The notes: a model not told the origin generated them from the letters alone. A stretch of 13,776 nucleotides of DNA from Baffinella frigidus (GCA_026770585.1 MU646370.1:334988-348763); one strand, 5' to 3'; shown: positions 1 to 6,751, numbered from the stretch's first letter. Numbers and translations are program-made.

Positions 1-104
1 TTGGTGTTTGAGGTTTGGTGTCCGGGGTTTGGGGTTCGGGATTTGGGGTTTGGGGTTTGGGGTTTAGGGTTTCGGGTTTCGGGTTTGGGGTGTAGGGGTT
101 TTGG
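1..104 (+). repeat. Degenerate telomere-like heptamers (TTTGGGG/TTTAGGG)
   Basis: Irregular repeats of ggtttgg, ggtttag and ggttcgg words, G-rich on the plus strand and so C-rich in the sense direction of gene A. Interstitial and decayed, not a chromosome end. Confidence 0.7.
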
Positions 105-109
105 CGTAC

Positions 110-151
110 CAGGTGGAGGGTCTCCTCCGCCTCTCGCAGCGCCTCGGCGAG
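110..151 (-). pseudogene. Second half of the EKEEGH exon, duplicated
   Basis: Reads LAEALREAEETLHL with donor CTG|gtacgc, matching the second half of the exon at 410-484. The first half and the acceptor are missing; upstream (right) is unrelated GGGGTTTGG-type sequence. A fragment, or the 3' part of an exon with a changed boundary. Confidence 0.45.
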
Positions 152-224
152 TTACCCCAAACCTTGCACCCTGCTCCGTAAACCCAAAACTCCTCACATC
201 CCTTCTCTCGTCTCTTTCGTGCCG

Positions 225-346
225 TGTCTCTCCATGTCCCGTCTCTCGTCTCTTCCGTGTGTTGTCTGAGCTCAGACGTGTTGTCTGAGCTGTGTTGTCT
301 GAGCTCAGACAACACACAAAAGAGACGAGAGACGGGACATGGAGAG
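225..346. repeat. Inverted repeat with TGAGCTCA palindromes
   Basis: About 50 bp at 225-278 (tctctccatgtcccgtctct onward) is repeated in reverse complement at about 297-346. Between and within lie copies of the palindrome gttgtctgagctcagacaac (295-314, again at 362-381). It could form a hairpin or cruciform. Related GAGACAACACACGAAAGAG sequence recurs near 1266-1295 and, degenerately, in the tandem units. Confidence 0.6.
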
Positions 347-409
347 ACTGGTCTCGTCCGTGTTGTCTGAGCTCAGACAACTGGTCTCTTGCAGGAGAAA
401 GAGGGGCAC

Positions 410-484
410 CTGGTGGAGGGTCTCCTCCACCTCGCGCAGCGCCTCGGCGAGTTCGGCGCGCAGCTGGTGCCCCTCCTCCTTCTC
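410..484 (-). CDS. Gene A exon 9: full EKEEGH coiled-coil exon
   Basis: Acceptor AACCAG|GAG and donor CAG|gtgccc; 75 nt, 25 codons, phase 0 at both ends. Starts EKEEGHQLRAELAEALREVE with clear heptads. It is the only complete member of a family with at least seven partial copies between 555 and 1240. Gene A must continue to further exons left of the window because no stop codon is seen. Confidence 0.6.
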
Positions 485-487
485 CTG

Positions 488-1306
488 GTTTGGGGTTTAG
501 GGTTCAGGGTGCATGGGGGTGCAGGGGGGTCAGGGGGTTCAGGGGGTCCGTGCGCAGGTGGTGCCTCCTCCTCCTCCTTCTCCTGTGACGGTTCGTCACC
601 TTCGTCACTACTGGATGAGACAAGACTAGAAAAGACTTAGACGAGAGACTGGATCGAGGGCAGCTGGTGCCCCTCCTCCTCCTCTTTTTTAAGGTTTTAG
701 GGTTCAGGGTGCATGGGGGTGCAGGGGGGTCAGGGGGTTCAGGGGGTCCGTGCGCAGGTGGTGCCCCTCCTGCTTCTCCTGTGACGGTTCGCCACCTTCG
801 TCACTACTGGATGAGACAAGACTAGACAAGACAAGACAAGACAAGATAAAGCAGAGAGACTGGATCGAGGGCAGCTGCTGCCCCTCCTCCTCCTTCTCTT
901 TTTTTAGGGTTTAGGGTTCAGGGTGCATGGGGGTGCAGGGGGGTCAGGGGGGTAAGGGGGTTCAGGGGGTCCGTGCGCAGCTGGTGCCCATCCTCCTTCT
1001 CCTGTATCCAGGCACCGTCACTACAGGCTCACGCAACACAAGAAAAGAAAAGACAAGACAAGACATAGAAGAGAGACAGGATCGGGCGCATCTGGTGCCC
1101 CTCCTCCTTCTCCTGAGTTAGGGTTTAGGGTTTAAGGGTTTAGGGTTTAGGGTTTGGGGTTTAGGGCATCGTCACTACAGGCTGAGACAAGACACGAAAG
1201 AGAAGAGAGAGAGAAGGGATAGCGTCTAGGGTCCCCTCCTCCTTCTCGTGCATCGTCACTTCAGTCTCAGACAACACACGAAAGAGACGAGAGAAGCGAT
1301 ATGAAG
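488..1306 (-). repeat. Four tandem units of partial exon plus telomere-like repeat
   Basis: Four imperfect units of roughly 190-215 bp (about 488-690, 691-905, 906-1117, 1118-1306). Each holds G-rich heptamers and a stretch of the form gcaggggggtcagggggt, a partial copy of the EKEEGH exon on the minus strand, a gtcactac motif, and a GAGACAAGAC-type purine run; most have a second exon copy. The clearest exon copies are near 1080-1109 (acceptor AACTCAG), 977-1000 (acceptor ATACAG) and 755-778 (acceptor TCACAG). They read EKEEGHQMR, EKEDGHQLR and EKQEGHHLR but have no good donor. The copy near 558-588 has gained four bases and is frame-shifted. Confidence 0.6.
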
Positions 1307-1400
1307 AGTTGAGGGTGTAAGGAGTAGGGTTCACGGTGTGGGGTTCACGTCGTCCACTAGCCCTCCGAAGTGCATCGAATCGAGGATGGAGCTTGGGGTG

Positions 1401-1474
1401 TACCCACGAAAGAGAGAGAGAGAGAGATAAGAGAGAGAGAGAGAGAGAGAAAAGAAAAAAATAGAGAAGATCGC

Positions 1475-1505
<31 letters not shown>

Positions 1506-1550
1506 CAGATAGAGAGAGGGAGGGAGGGAGGGACAGACAGACAGACAGAC

Positions 1551-1590
<40 letters not shown>
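1401..1590. repeat. GA microsatellite
   Basis: GA dinucleotide tracts broken by short aaagaaaaaaa, ggga and gacagaca segments. On the gene A sense strand it is CT-rich, just downstream of exon 8. Open frames through it on both strands are low-complexity artefacts. Confidence 0.85.
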
Positions 1591-1591
<1 letters not shown>

Positions 1592-1599
1592 GGGGGTAC

Positions 1600-1662
1600 C
1601 CGCGACACCTCCTCCTCTTTCTCGAGATGCCGGATCCGCTCCTCCTCCGCGCGCCCGCTCAC
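1600..1662 (-). CDS. Gene A exon 8: 21-codon coiled-coil exon
   Basis: Acceptor AAGCAG|GTG; reads VSGRAEEERIRHLEKEEEVS then R, with a donor at CGG|gtaccc (63 nt, 21 codons, three heptads) or an alternative donor GAG|gtgtcg nine bases earlier (ending at 1609). Both keep phase 0. It is flanked downstream by a GA/CT microsatellite and upstream by TTTAGGG-like repeats. Strongly charged, coiled-coil-like. Confidence 0.55.
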
Positions 1663-1672
1663 CTGCTTCACG

Positions 1673-1940
1673 GTTTGGGGTTTGGGTTTTGGGGTTTAGG
1701 GTTTGGGGTTTGGTGTTTGGTGTTTGGAGTTTGGAGTTTAGGGTTTAGGGTTTAGGGGTTGGGGTTTAGGGTTTGGGGTTTGGGGTTTGGGGTCTGGGGT
1801 CTGGGGTTTGGGGTTCGGGGGTTGGGGGTTGGGGTTTAGGATGTTTAGGGTTGAAAGTTGAGGGTTTAGGGTTGAGGGTGTAGGGTTTAGGGTTCAGGGT
1901 GTAGGGTTGAGTGTTCAGGGCGTAGGGTGTAGGGTGTAGG
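1673..1940 (+). repeat. Telomere-like heptamers, interstitial
   Basis: About 270 bp of gggtttag, gggtttgg and ggtgtag variants between exons 8 and 7 of gene A. On the sense strand this is CCCTAAA/CCCCAAA and fills most of the intron. Confidence 0.8.
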
Positions 1941-1946
1941 GTGTAC

Positions 1947-2108
1947 CGCCTCAAGCTCCCGCACGAGCGCAGCCTCCCCCTTGGGCATGCCCGCCAACGG
2001 ATCTTGCCTGTCCCTCCCCGCAGCCTCGGACGCGCGCCTGCCCGCCCCAGCAGCCTCCAACAGCGCGCGCTCGTGCGCGTCGCGCGCCGTGGCGACGTCG
2101 GCGGCGTG
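1947..2108 (-). CDS. Gene A exon 7: full-length HAADVATAR coiled-coil exon
   Basis: Acceptor CTAACCAG|CAC and donor GAGGCG|gtacac; 162 nt, 54 codons, phase 0 at both ends. It starts HAADVATARDAHERALLEAA and ends EAALVRELEA: Ala-, Arg- and Glu-rich, helical, compatible with the coiled coil. This is the only one of the four copies with full length and a good donor. The acceptor sits directly on telomere-like CCCTAACC, which on the sense strand offers both a pyrimidine tract and a CTAAC branch-point-like word. Confidence 0.6.
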
Positions 2109-2222
2109 CTGGTTAGTGTTGAGGGTTCGGGGTTTAGGGTTAGGGGTCGGGGGTCAGGGGTTAGGCGCTGGGTTAAGGGAACTATATACTATATACTGTA
2201 TGCTATATACTATATACTATAC
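2109..2222 (+). repeat. Telomere-like repeat joined to a TATATAC heptamer array
   Basis: Degenerate GGGTTAG words up to about 2178, then actatat-type heptamers to about 2231. The same two-part block follows the exon copy at 2505, showing that exon copy, G-rich block and AT block were duplicated together. Confidence 0.65.
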
Positions 2223-2226
2223 ACTA

Positions 2227-2283
2227 TATACTACATAGCCCTGGCTCGTGCGCGTCGCGCGCCGTGGCGGCGTCGGCCGCGTG
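2227..2283 (-). pseudogene. HAADVATAR exon copy, truncated
   Basis: Acceptor CTAACCAG|CAC, reading HAADAATARDAHEPG, then similarity to the full exon ends in an AT-rich array. The available GT dinucleotides there leave phase 1, unlike the phase 0 rule elsewhere in gene A, so inclusion would break frame. Confidence 0.45.
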
Positions 2284-2442
2284 CTGGTTAGGGTTGAGGG
2301 TTCGGGGTTGAGGGTTGAGGGCCAGGGGTCGGGGGCCGCTGATAAGACTACGAGGCACGCCAGCCCCGGATATCCGGGCGTGACGTGACCAACAATTGCT
2401 GACTTTTGGCGTGTTTCCTGAGAAACACTCCAATAATTGACT

Positions 2443-2505
2443 TTAGAATGTTCCTCGTAGTGTGCGCTCGTGCATGGCGCGCGACGTGGCGACGTGGGCG
2501 GCGTG
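2443..2505 (-). pseudogene. HAADVATAR exon copy leading to a stop
   Basis: Acceptor CTAACCAG|CAC is conserved and the reading starts HAAHVATSRAMHERT, but instead of a donor the frame runs into TAA after 20 codons. If spliced in, it would truncate gene A. Probably a decayed duplicate; it could also act as a poison exon. Confidence 0.45.
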
Positions 2506-2710
2506 CTGGTTAGGGTTGAGGGTTCGGGGTTTAGGGTTAGGGGTCGGGGGTCGGAGGTCAGGGGTCACGTGCTGGGTTAGGGGAACTATATACTATATAT
2601 TATATACTATTCACTATATCATATATACTATATACTATATACTATATCATACATACTATATACTATATAGTATATAGTATATACTATATACTATATACTA
2701 TATACTATAT
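2506..2710 (+). repeat. Second telomere-like plus TATATAC block
   Basis: Closely matches 2109-2222: gttagggttgagggttcggg at the left, then gtgctgggtta and gggaactatatac. The AT heptamer array runs about 2585-2710 and switches orientation near 2665 (actatatagtatatagt), giving a palindromic AT-rich centre. Confidence 0.7.
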
Positions 2711-2771
2711 TGGTGGCATCCTGCAGCGCGCGCTCCTGCGTGGCGCGCGCCGTGGCGACGTCGGTGGCGTG
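2706..2771 (-). CDS. Gene A candidate exon 6 (HATDVATAR copy)
   Basis: Acceptor GCGGCAG|CAC; open reading HATDVATARATQERALQDA, phase 0; possible donor ATA|gtatat at the edge of an AT-rich array, giving 22 codons. It is one of four related exon copies (others at 1947-2108, 2227-2283 and 2443-2505). The acceptor context differs from the other three, and the donor rests on the AT-rich repeat, so its use is uncertain. Confidence 0.4.
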
Positions 2772-2780
2772 CTGCCGCGG

Positions 2781-3100
2781 GCTAGGGGTTAGGGGTTGTG
2801 GGCCAGGGGTTATGGGTCAGGGGTCAGGGGTTATGGGTCAGGGGTCAGGGGTCAGGGGTCAGGGGTCAGGGGTCAGGGGTGAGGGGTGAGGGGTGAGGGG
2901 TGAGGGGTGAGGGGTGAGGGGTGAGGGGTGAGGGGTTAGGTGATAGGATACGGCAAGGGGCCGGGGGGTAGGTGATAGGTTAGGGGAAGGGGCCGGGGGT
3001 TAGGTGATAGGTCAGGGGAAGGGGTCGGGGCTTAGGTGATAGGTCAGGGGAAGGGGTTTAGGATTCAGGGGTTAGGGTTAGGGTTAGGGTTAGGGGGCAG
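2781..3100 (+). repeat. Homogenised GGGGTCA and GGGGTGA heptamer arrays
   Basis: About eight tandem ggggtca units (about 2815-2878) pass directly into about eight ggggtga units (about 2878-2935), then a longer unit ggtgataggtcaggggaagg repeated about four times (2940-3060), ending in exact ggttagg words. It lies in the gene A intron before candidate exon 6. G-rich on plus, with clear G-quadruplex potential. Confidence 0.8.
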
Positions 3101-3296
3101 GGGTCGGGGGTACGGTACCAAGTGGGCCGCACTAACGGGATCATTCTCAGTGTCCCCTAGAGGTTGGGGGAACCGCGGAGAAAACAGGCACCTGACGCGC
3201 CTGCACAGAAAGCTTTCCTTAACCTCTAGGGGACACTGAGAGTGATCCCGTTAGTGCGGCCCACTTAGTACCTTACCCCCGACCCCTGACCCGTAA
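3090..3296. repeat. Large inverted repeat with exon fragment in its loop
   Basis: Arms of about 75 bp: 3094-3165 (through ggtaccaagtgggccgcac and the tagaggtt end) and 3219-3294 in reverse complement, with few mismatches. The loop (about 3166-3218) holds acctgacgcgcctgcac, resembling the 3' end of exon 5 on the minus strand. Intron-located foldback; MITE-like, but I see no clear target duplication. Confidence 0.7.
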
Positions 3297-3313
3297 CCGG
3301 GGAATACACGCAC

Positions 3314-3376
3314 CTGGCGCGCCAGCACAGCCAGCTTGCCCCGCGCCTCCATCGACTCCTCCGTCCGCGTAAGCAC
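3314..3376 (-). CDS. Gene A exon 5: 21-codon coiled-coil exon
   Basis: Acceptor CAG|GTGCTT and donor CAG|gtgcgt bound 63 nt, phase 0 at both ends: 21 codons, exactly three heptads (VLTRTEESMEARGKLAVLAR then Q). It continues frame directly from exon 4. Partial copies exist at 3462-3493 (first 11-12 codons) and near 3185-3205 (last codons), the latter in the loop of a large inverted repeat. Confidence 0.62.
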
Positions 3377-3461
3377 CTGCCACCCCCACCGTTCACATCA
3401 GCACCTGAAACCACGAATAACACACTCGACAAATCAGAGGATAAAACACTCGAAAACCCTC

Positions 3462-3493
3462 GCCTCCATCGACTCCTCCGTCCGCGTGTGCAC
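3462..3493 (-). pseudogene. Partial duplicate of gene A exon 5
   Basis: Acceptor CAG|GTGCACACG is followed by VHTRTEESMEAR, nearly identical to the start of exon 5. Similarity then stops at GAGGCGAGG|gttttc, which could act as a weak donor. It lies about 120 bp upstream of exon 5 in transcription order. A decoy or decayed exon is the simplest reading. Confidence 0.45.
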
Positions 3494-3625
3494 CTGCGGT
3501 ACGGGTTTGGGGTTCAGTGTTTGGGGCATGGGGTGCAGGGTGTATGGAAGCGCCGCAGGATCTTTGGAAAGTGCACCTCTGACACCCCCCCTCCCTGCAT
3601 ATCAGCGCCTGATACTCCCACTCGA

Positions 3626-3812
3626 CATTTTAATAGCGACGCACCCCAGGATGAGTTTTGTAAAGTAGCTCGTTTCTGGTACAAATTATAAAACCAAACC
3701 GATTTAAAACTCCAAAAAATCCAGTTCTTTTTTAAATGAGGTTTTGTTTTATAATTTGTACCAGAAACGAGCTACTTTACAAAACTCATCCTGGGTTGCG
3801 TCACTAAGAATT
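3626..3812. mobile_element. Foldback element (MITE-like) with ~50-bp inverted arms
   Basis: An almost perfect inverted repeat: gatgagttttgtaaagtagc onward (about 3650-3705) pairs with the segment ending in ctactttacaaaactcatcc (about 3745-3794). Weaker complementarity continues outward (agcgacgca against tgcgtcact). AT-rich unlike its surroundings, with no coding capacity. It lies in the gene A intron between exons 4 and 5. Confidence 0.7.
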
Positions 3813-3897
3813 TGGCTTCACCACCTGACACGCTCACTCGACACGCACAAATCAAAGCGGTGGCATCAGTTACGTGGGAAGACGGGCGGGTGTACAC

Positions 3898-4338
3898 CTC
3901 CGAATGCAGCCGGTCAACCTCCGCAACCAACCGCTCGTTCTCTTTCTCCACCTCCCCCACCGCGCGCCCTTTCGGAGACGGCCGTGAGTCGCGCCGGAGG
4001 CTGGCTACCTCGGCGCGGAGCTTGGCGATTTCGTCGCGCCCGTCGAGGAGCGCGTCCTCGACGGCCGCGCGCGCCTCCTGTTGGAGCGCGGCCGCACCGT
4101 CAAGCTCCGAGCGGAGGCAGCGCAGCGACGACGCGTGCGCGCGCTCCATGTCGTCGAGCTTCCCGCGCAGCGCGCCCGCCACGGAGTCCACGCCCTTCAC
4201 CGAGCCGTTCCCCGCGAGCATCGACCCCGAGACGTTGGAGCCCGTCGAGTCGGCGCGTTGGAAGTCGGCGTTCTCCTTCTCGCCGCCCGGCACGCCGCTC
4301 AGCAGCTTCTCCACCAGCCGGAGCGCGTCGCGCCGGGC
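3898..4338 (-). CDS. Gene A exon 4: coiled-coil segment
   Basis: Acceptor gttgcag|GCC, donor GAG|gtgtac; 441 nt, exactly 147 codons, phase 0 at both ends, residues about 216-362. It opens with a helical stretch (RRDALRLVEKLLSGV), then a Ser/Gly-rich linker, then a long charged helix with heptad spacing (LDDMERAHASSLRCLRSELD; DEIAKLRAEVASLRRD; EKENERLVAEVDRLHSE). This is the largest coiled-coil exon and the best supported coding block downstream of the PDZ domain. The protein probably oligomerises through it. No enzyme motif is seen. Confidence 0.78.
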
Positions 4339-4814
4339 CTGCAACCCCGCCACCCGCGTCTGTCAGCGCTCTGAAACGATGCGGGAACCCGACCGGGCCA
4401 GAGGTGGGTTCTGCAACGGCACGGATTCGATGCTCTTCGTCTGGCAGCACTGCCGTCTCGGGTAGATGGCGGACCGCGCTCGGTCCGTTAGCACGACCGC
4501 GCGGGAGTTGCGTGTTCTCCGCCGACCACACGGAACCTCGAGGTTGACCACCCACGTCTGGCAGCGCTACCGCGCGCGGGGGTTGCATGTTCCGAGAGTC
4601 GTCTGCACGGCAGCCGAGGCGCTGGGGCGTCAGGTGCCTGCGGACGTTGGGGCGGGGCGTTGGCGAAGGAGAGGTGGGGGGTGCAGGGGGCGTGGATGCG
4701 TGGGAAGGGCGTGGGTTGAAGAATGTCACGCCACCGGCTGGCCAACGTGCGTTCGAAAAACGTGGAAGGGCACACGCCATTACGGCAGCACACTCGCCTG
4801 TCTCTCTCTCTCTT

Positions 4815-4866
<52 letters not shown>

Positions 4867-4916
4867 CCTCCCTCCCTCCCTCTCTCTATTTCTCTCGCTC
4901 CACCTCCCTCTCGCAC
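4339..4916 (-). other. Intron between gene A exons 4 and 3
   Basis: Contains a CT microsatellite at about 4797-4910 and, near 4438 and 4555, two imperfect copies of a segment beginning cgtctggcagc and holding gcgcgggagttgc or gcgcgggggttgc. Long overlapping open frames in this GC-rich stretch disagree with the exon phases and are treated as chance. Confidence 0.55.
4797..4910. repeat. CT microsatellite
   Basis: Long tctctc tract with tttct and ccctccct interruptions, ending just before exon 3. On the sense strand of gene A it is GA-rich and begins shortly after the exon 3 donor. Confidence 0.88.
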
Positions 4917-5070
4917 CTGCACCGCGACGAACGAGTCGCGCGAGAGCGAGACGTCAAACGTCGGCGCGCCCTTCCGCTCGACCGTGACGCGGACCTGCGA
5001 CCCGACCCCCGCGGGGCCGAGCGTGTCCCCGCCCTTCATCCGCCGCAGCCCGTCGCGCTCGAATGCCGTC
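4917..5070 (-). CDS. Gene A exon 3: C-terminal half of PDZ domain
   Basis: Acceptor gtgcag, donor GTGCAG|gtgcga; 154 nt, entering phase 2 and leaving phase 0. Residues about 165-215. It completes the PDZ fold: helix FERDGLRRMKGGDTLG, then GPAGVGSQVRVTVERKG, matching the usual GPxG-x-V-x-(L/V)-TV-x-R pattern of the last two strands. Frame is kept across the 523-bp upstream intron. Downstream lies an intron of 578 bp containing a long CT microsatellite. Confidence 0.83.
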
Positions 5071-5080
5071 CTGCACGTCG

Positions 5081-5200
5081 CCCACCACCACCTTCCTCTC
5101 AGCGCACCGCCCGAGATGTCGTGCAGAGGAAAGGCTGACGCCCACCACCACCTTCCTCTCAGCCGCGCTGCCCGGGGTGTCGTGCAGAGGAACGGCTGAT
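5081..5200. repeat. Two tandem 60-bp units
   Basis: cccaccaccaccttcctctc begins at 5081 and again at 5141; each unit also carries tgtcgtgcagaggaa. The two copies differ at about ten positions. Intronic, just upstream of exon 3. Confidence 0.75.
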
Positions 5201-5402
5201 GCATGCTCCTGCTACACCCTAGGTGCTTTGAATGCACGGTGGCTCGCCGGTGACGCAGAGTGCCGGGGGCAGCACCGCCCCTGTGCATTTCCGGGATAAC
5301 AGAAGCGTGCGTGGAGGGGGGGGCTTGGCGGGTCCGATCTAGCTCGGAGAGATCAGCTTGCTGGCTGTCCCGTTGTTGAGTTACCCCGTTGAGTTACCCC
5401 GT

Positions 5403-5573
5403 TCCACCAACCCTCACGGAAGGACCAAATCAATCGATTTCGACCTGTTCCCAAAGATAAATTTGTGCCAAAATTGGGACTTACGTTGATACAGAGACCC
5501 CAGATCTGGGGTCTCTGCAAGGTGGATCTGCGCTCTGAAAATCGACGACTTGGCCTTTCCGTGAGGGTTGGTG
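5403..5573. mobile_element. Foldback element centred near a 26-bp palindrome
   Basis: Terminal arms ccaccaaccctcacggaagg (from 5403) and its near reverse complement ending at 5573, with weaker pairing continuing inward over aatcgattt. The segment at 5492-5517 is an exact 26-base palindrome (cagagacccc, agatct core). Located in the intron between gene A exons 2 and 3. Non-coding; MITE-like hairpin. Confidence 0.65.
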
Positions 5574-5593
5574 GTAAGGGGGCGGGGGCTGAC

Positions 5594-5739
5594 CCGTCGA
5601 CGGCAACGATGCGGTCCCCGAGCTGCAGTCGCCCGGAGAGCTCCGCCGGGGAGCCTTCCATGAAGCCCGTGACGGACCCCGCGGGGCCCAGGCTGTCGTC
5701 TGTCGGCTTCACGATGAGCCCGATGGTCGTTTGCGGCGT
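5594..5739 (-). CDS. Gene A exon 2: N-terminal half of PDZ domain
   Basis: Acceptor cttccag at the right edge, donor GACGG|gtcagc at the left; 146 nt, entering phase 0 and leaving phase 2. Residues about 116-164. It carries the carboxylate-binding loop equivalent of a PDZ domain (TTIGLIV, about 119-125), a Gly-Ser-Pro-Ala turn (GSPAELSGRLQLGD, about 144-157) and the hallmark GDRIVAVDG strand (156-164). The last Gly codon is split by the intron and completed by the first base of exon 3, restoring a continuous domain. PDZ domains bind C-terminal peptides of partner proteins. Recognition is by motif order only, but the splice fit makes it strong. Confidence 0.85.
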
Positions 5740-5921
5740 CTGGAAGTTGGGACGGGTCAGACGCTCGTGGATGCGAGGGTGCGAGGTGATGTGCGATGGA
5801 AGGTGGCATGGTGGGGTGGGGTGGGGGAGGGGCAGCGAGTTTCGGACAGGAAGTGTGGAGGAGGACAGGCGCGCTGTGAGCGGGGGCACAGCGGCAGGAA
5901 AGGTGCGGGGCGTGAGCGTAC

Positions 5922-6266
5922 CTTGTTTGCGGAGCTGTCCGACGTCGGAGCAACAGGAACCTGGAACGACCCAACCAGGTCTTGGAGGCTGCCCCACGAG
6001 GACGGCATGTCGCTCATGTCGCGCGAAGACTTCGCAGATCTTCCCAGTCCGCTGACCGGCGAGGAACGCTGGGAGGCGCTTGCAGCCGCGCCGGTTTCGG
6101 GCGTGCTGTAGCCAGCGCTGGGGGAGTCCGCAGGGTCCGTCGAGGCATCGGCGGCAGGGGGTTCGAGGCCTGCCCCCCTCTTTGCGTGTCCAGCCGGTGT
6201 CCCCGCGGCGCCGCCCCTCGCCCCGCGCGGCAGCGGCGGCAGCCCTGCCTTTTGCGCCAGCGACAT
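5922..6266 (-). CDS. Gene A exon 1: start of a PDZ/coiled-coil protein
   Basis: First coding exon of gene A, 115 codons, ending phase 0 at donor AAG|gtacgc. The ATG at 6264-6266 begins MSLAQKAGLPPLPRG; an in-frame TGA lies 11 codons upstream with no ATG between, which fixes the start. The encoded segment is rich in Ala, Gly, Ser and Pro and looks disordered; there is no signal peptide, so the product is probably cytoplasmic. It reads straight into the PDZ-encoding exon at 5739. The same ATG and first 18 codons recur at 11116 in an inverted duplication. Gene A spans at least 6266 to 410 and no stop codon is seen before the window edge. Function unknown; a scaffold or cytoskeletal adaptor is an inference from PDZ plus coiled coil. 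Confidence 0.72.
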
Positions 6267-6593
6267 GCCAGGATTTTCCGCGATACGGATGGTCTGTCAC
6301 GCCTTGCGCCCCGAGTCGACTCGGGTGTGAACAGAACCTCCCGTCCCTCTCAAACTTTGGCTGCGCTCCACGGGAGAGCACGCCGCGGTCCAGCCTAGCG
6401 CCTCCTGTCCTTCCTCACGATTTTGAATTTTGAAGCCCGGGTACGAGTACCCGAATTTGAAGCCCGGGTACCCGAAAACCGAATCTGGCCACTTTAGGAT
6501 GTCACTCCAAAGGGAACAATGCAGACTTAACCTGGTCCCGCAGCCAGATCCGAAATCGGGTCCAGGGCCAAAATTGCGCCCAGAACTCAAACC
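6267..6593. promoter_or_regulatory. Divergent promoter between gene A and B1
   Basis: 327 bp lie between the two start codons. It contains two direct copies of tttgaagcccgggtac (about 6429-6444 and 6457-6472), the palindrome cgggtacgagtacccg overlapping the first, and the palindrome cgagtcgactcg (about 6310-6321). The same motifs are kept in the inverted copy at 10687-11115, although the copy's genes are damaged. A shared promoter is inferred; no TATA box is obvious. Confidence 0.55.
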
Positions 6594-6751
6594 ATGGCGG
6601 ATTCTTCCGCTGATCTCCCCCCCCTGGGCCTTATGGACCTCCTCCCCCTCGTGGGCATGGTCGTGGGCATTGTCGTAGTCCTCCTCTACGGTCTGGGGTG
6701 CCTCGGTGGCAGCTCCGAAGCGGTGCCCGCAGAGGACGGCAAGCCCCAGAG
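6594..6751 (+). CDS. Gene B1 exon 1: small single-pass membrane protein
   Basis: ATG in context aaaccATGG; 52 codons plus two bases, donor AG|gtgaga (phase 2). Begins MADSSADLPPL and carries one hydrophobic segment at residues about 13-40 (LLPLVGMVVGIVVVLLYGLG plus CLGG), then SSEAVPAEDGKPQ. Spliced to the exon at 6867 it gives about 73 residues. A short polar N-terminus, one transmembrane helix and an acidic tail suggest a small tail- or signal-anchored membrane protein; I recognise no family. The intact paralogue B2 and a damaged inverted copy B3 share the reading frame and splice phase, which supports real coding. Confidence 0.72.

Noticed and set aside
1-104. A true chromosome end (telomere) at the left edge
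   Set aside because: Heptamers are highly degenerate, gene A exons lie among them and the orientation changes along the window; this is interstitial sequence.
1357-1699. Long open frames through the GA/CT tracts (also 4723-5199 and 12800-13169)
   Set aside because: Low-complexity RE- or SL-repeat translations arising from microsatellites, open on both strands.
2781-2945. CRISPR-like array
   Set aside because: Units are seven bases with no unique spacers; a simple tandem repeat in a eukaryotic intron.
3744-4780. Long plus-strand frames over 3744-4547 and similar GC-rich frames
   Set aside because: They are Arg/Ala/Pro-rich shadows of the minus-strand exon at 3898-4338, which has fitting splice sites and heptads.
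5353-6381. A single uninterrupted minus-strand gene of 342 codons
   Set aside because: It crosses the PDZ exon in frame for part of its length but differs in frame from exon 1; the spliced model restores the PDZ domain exactly.
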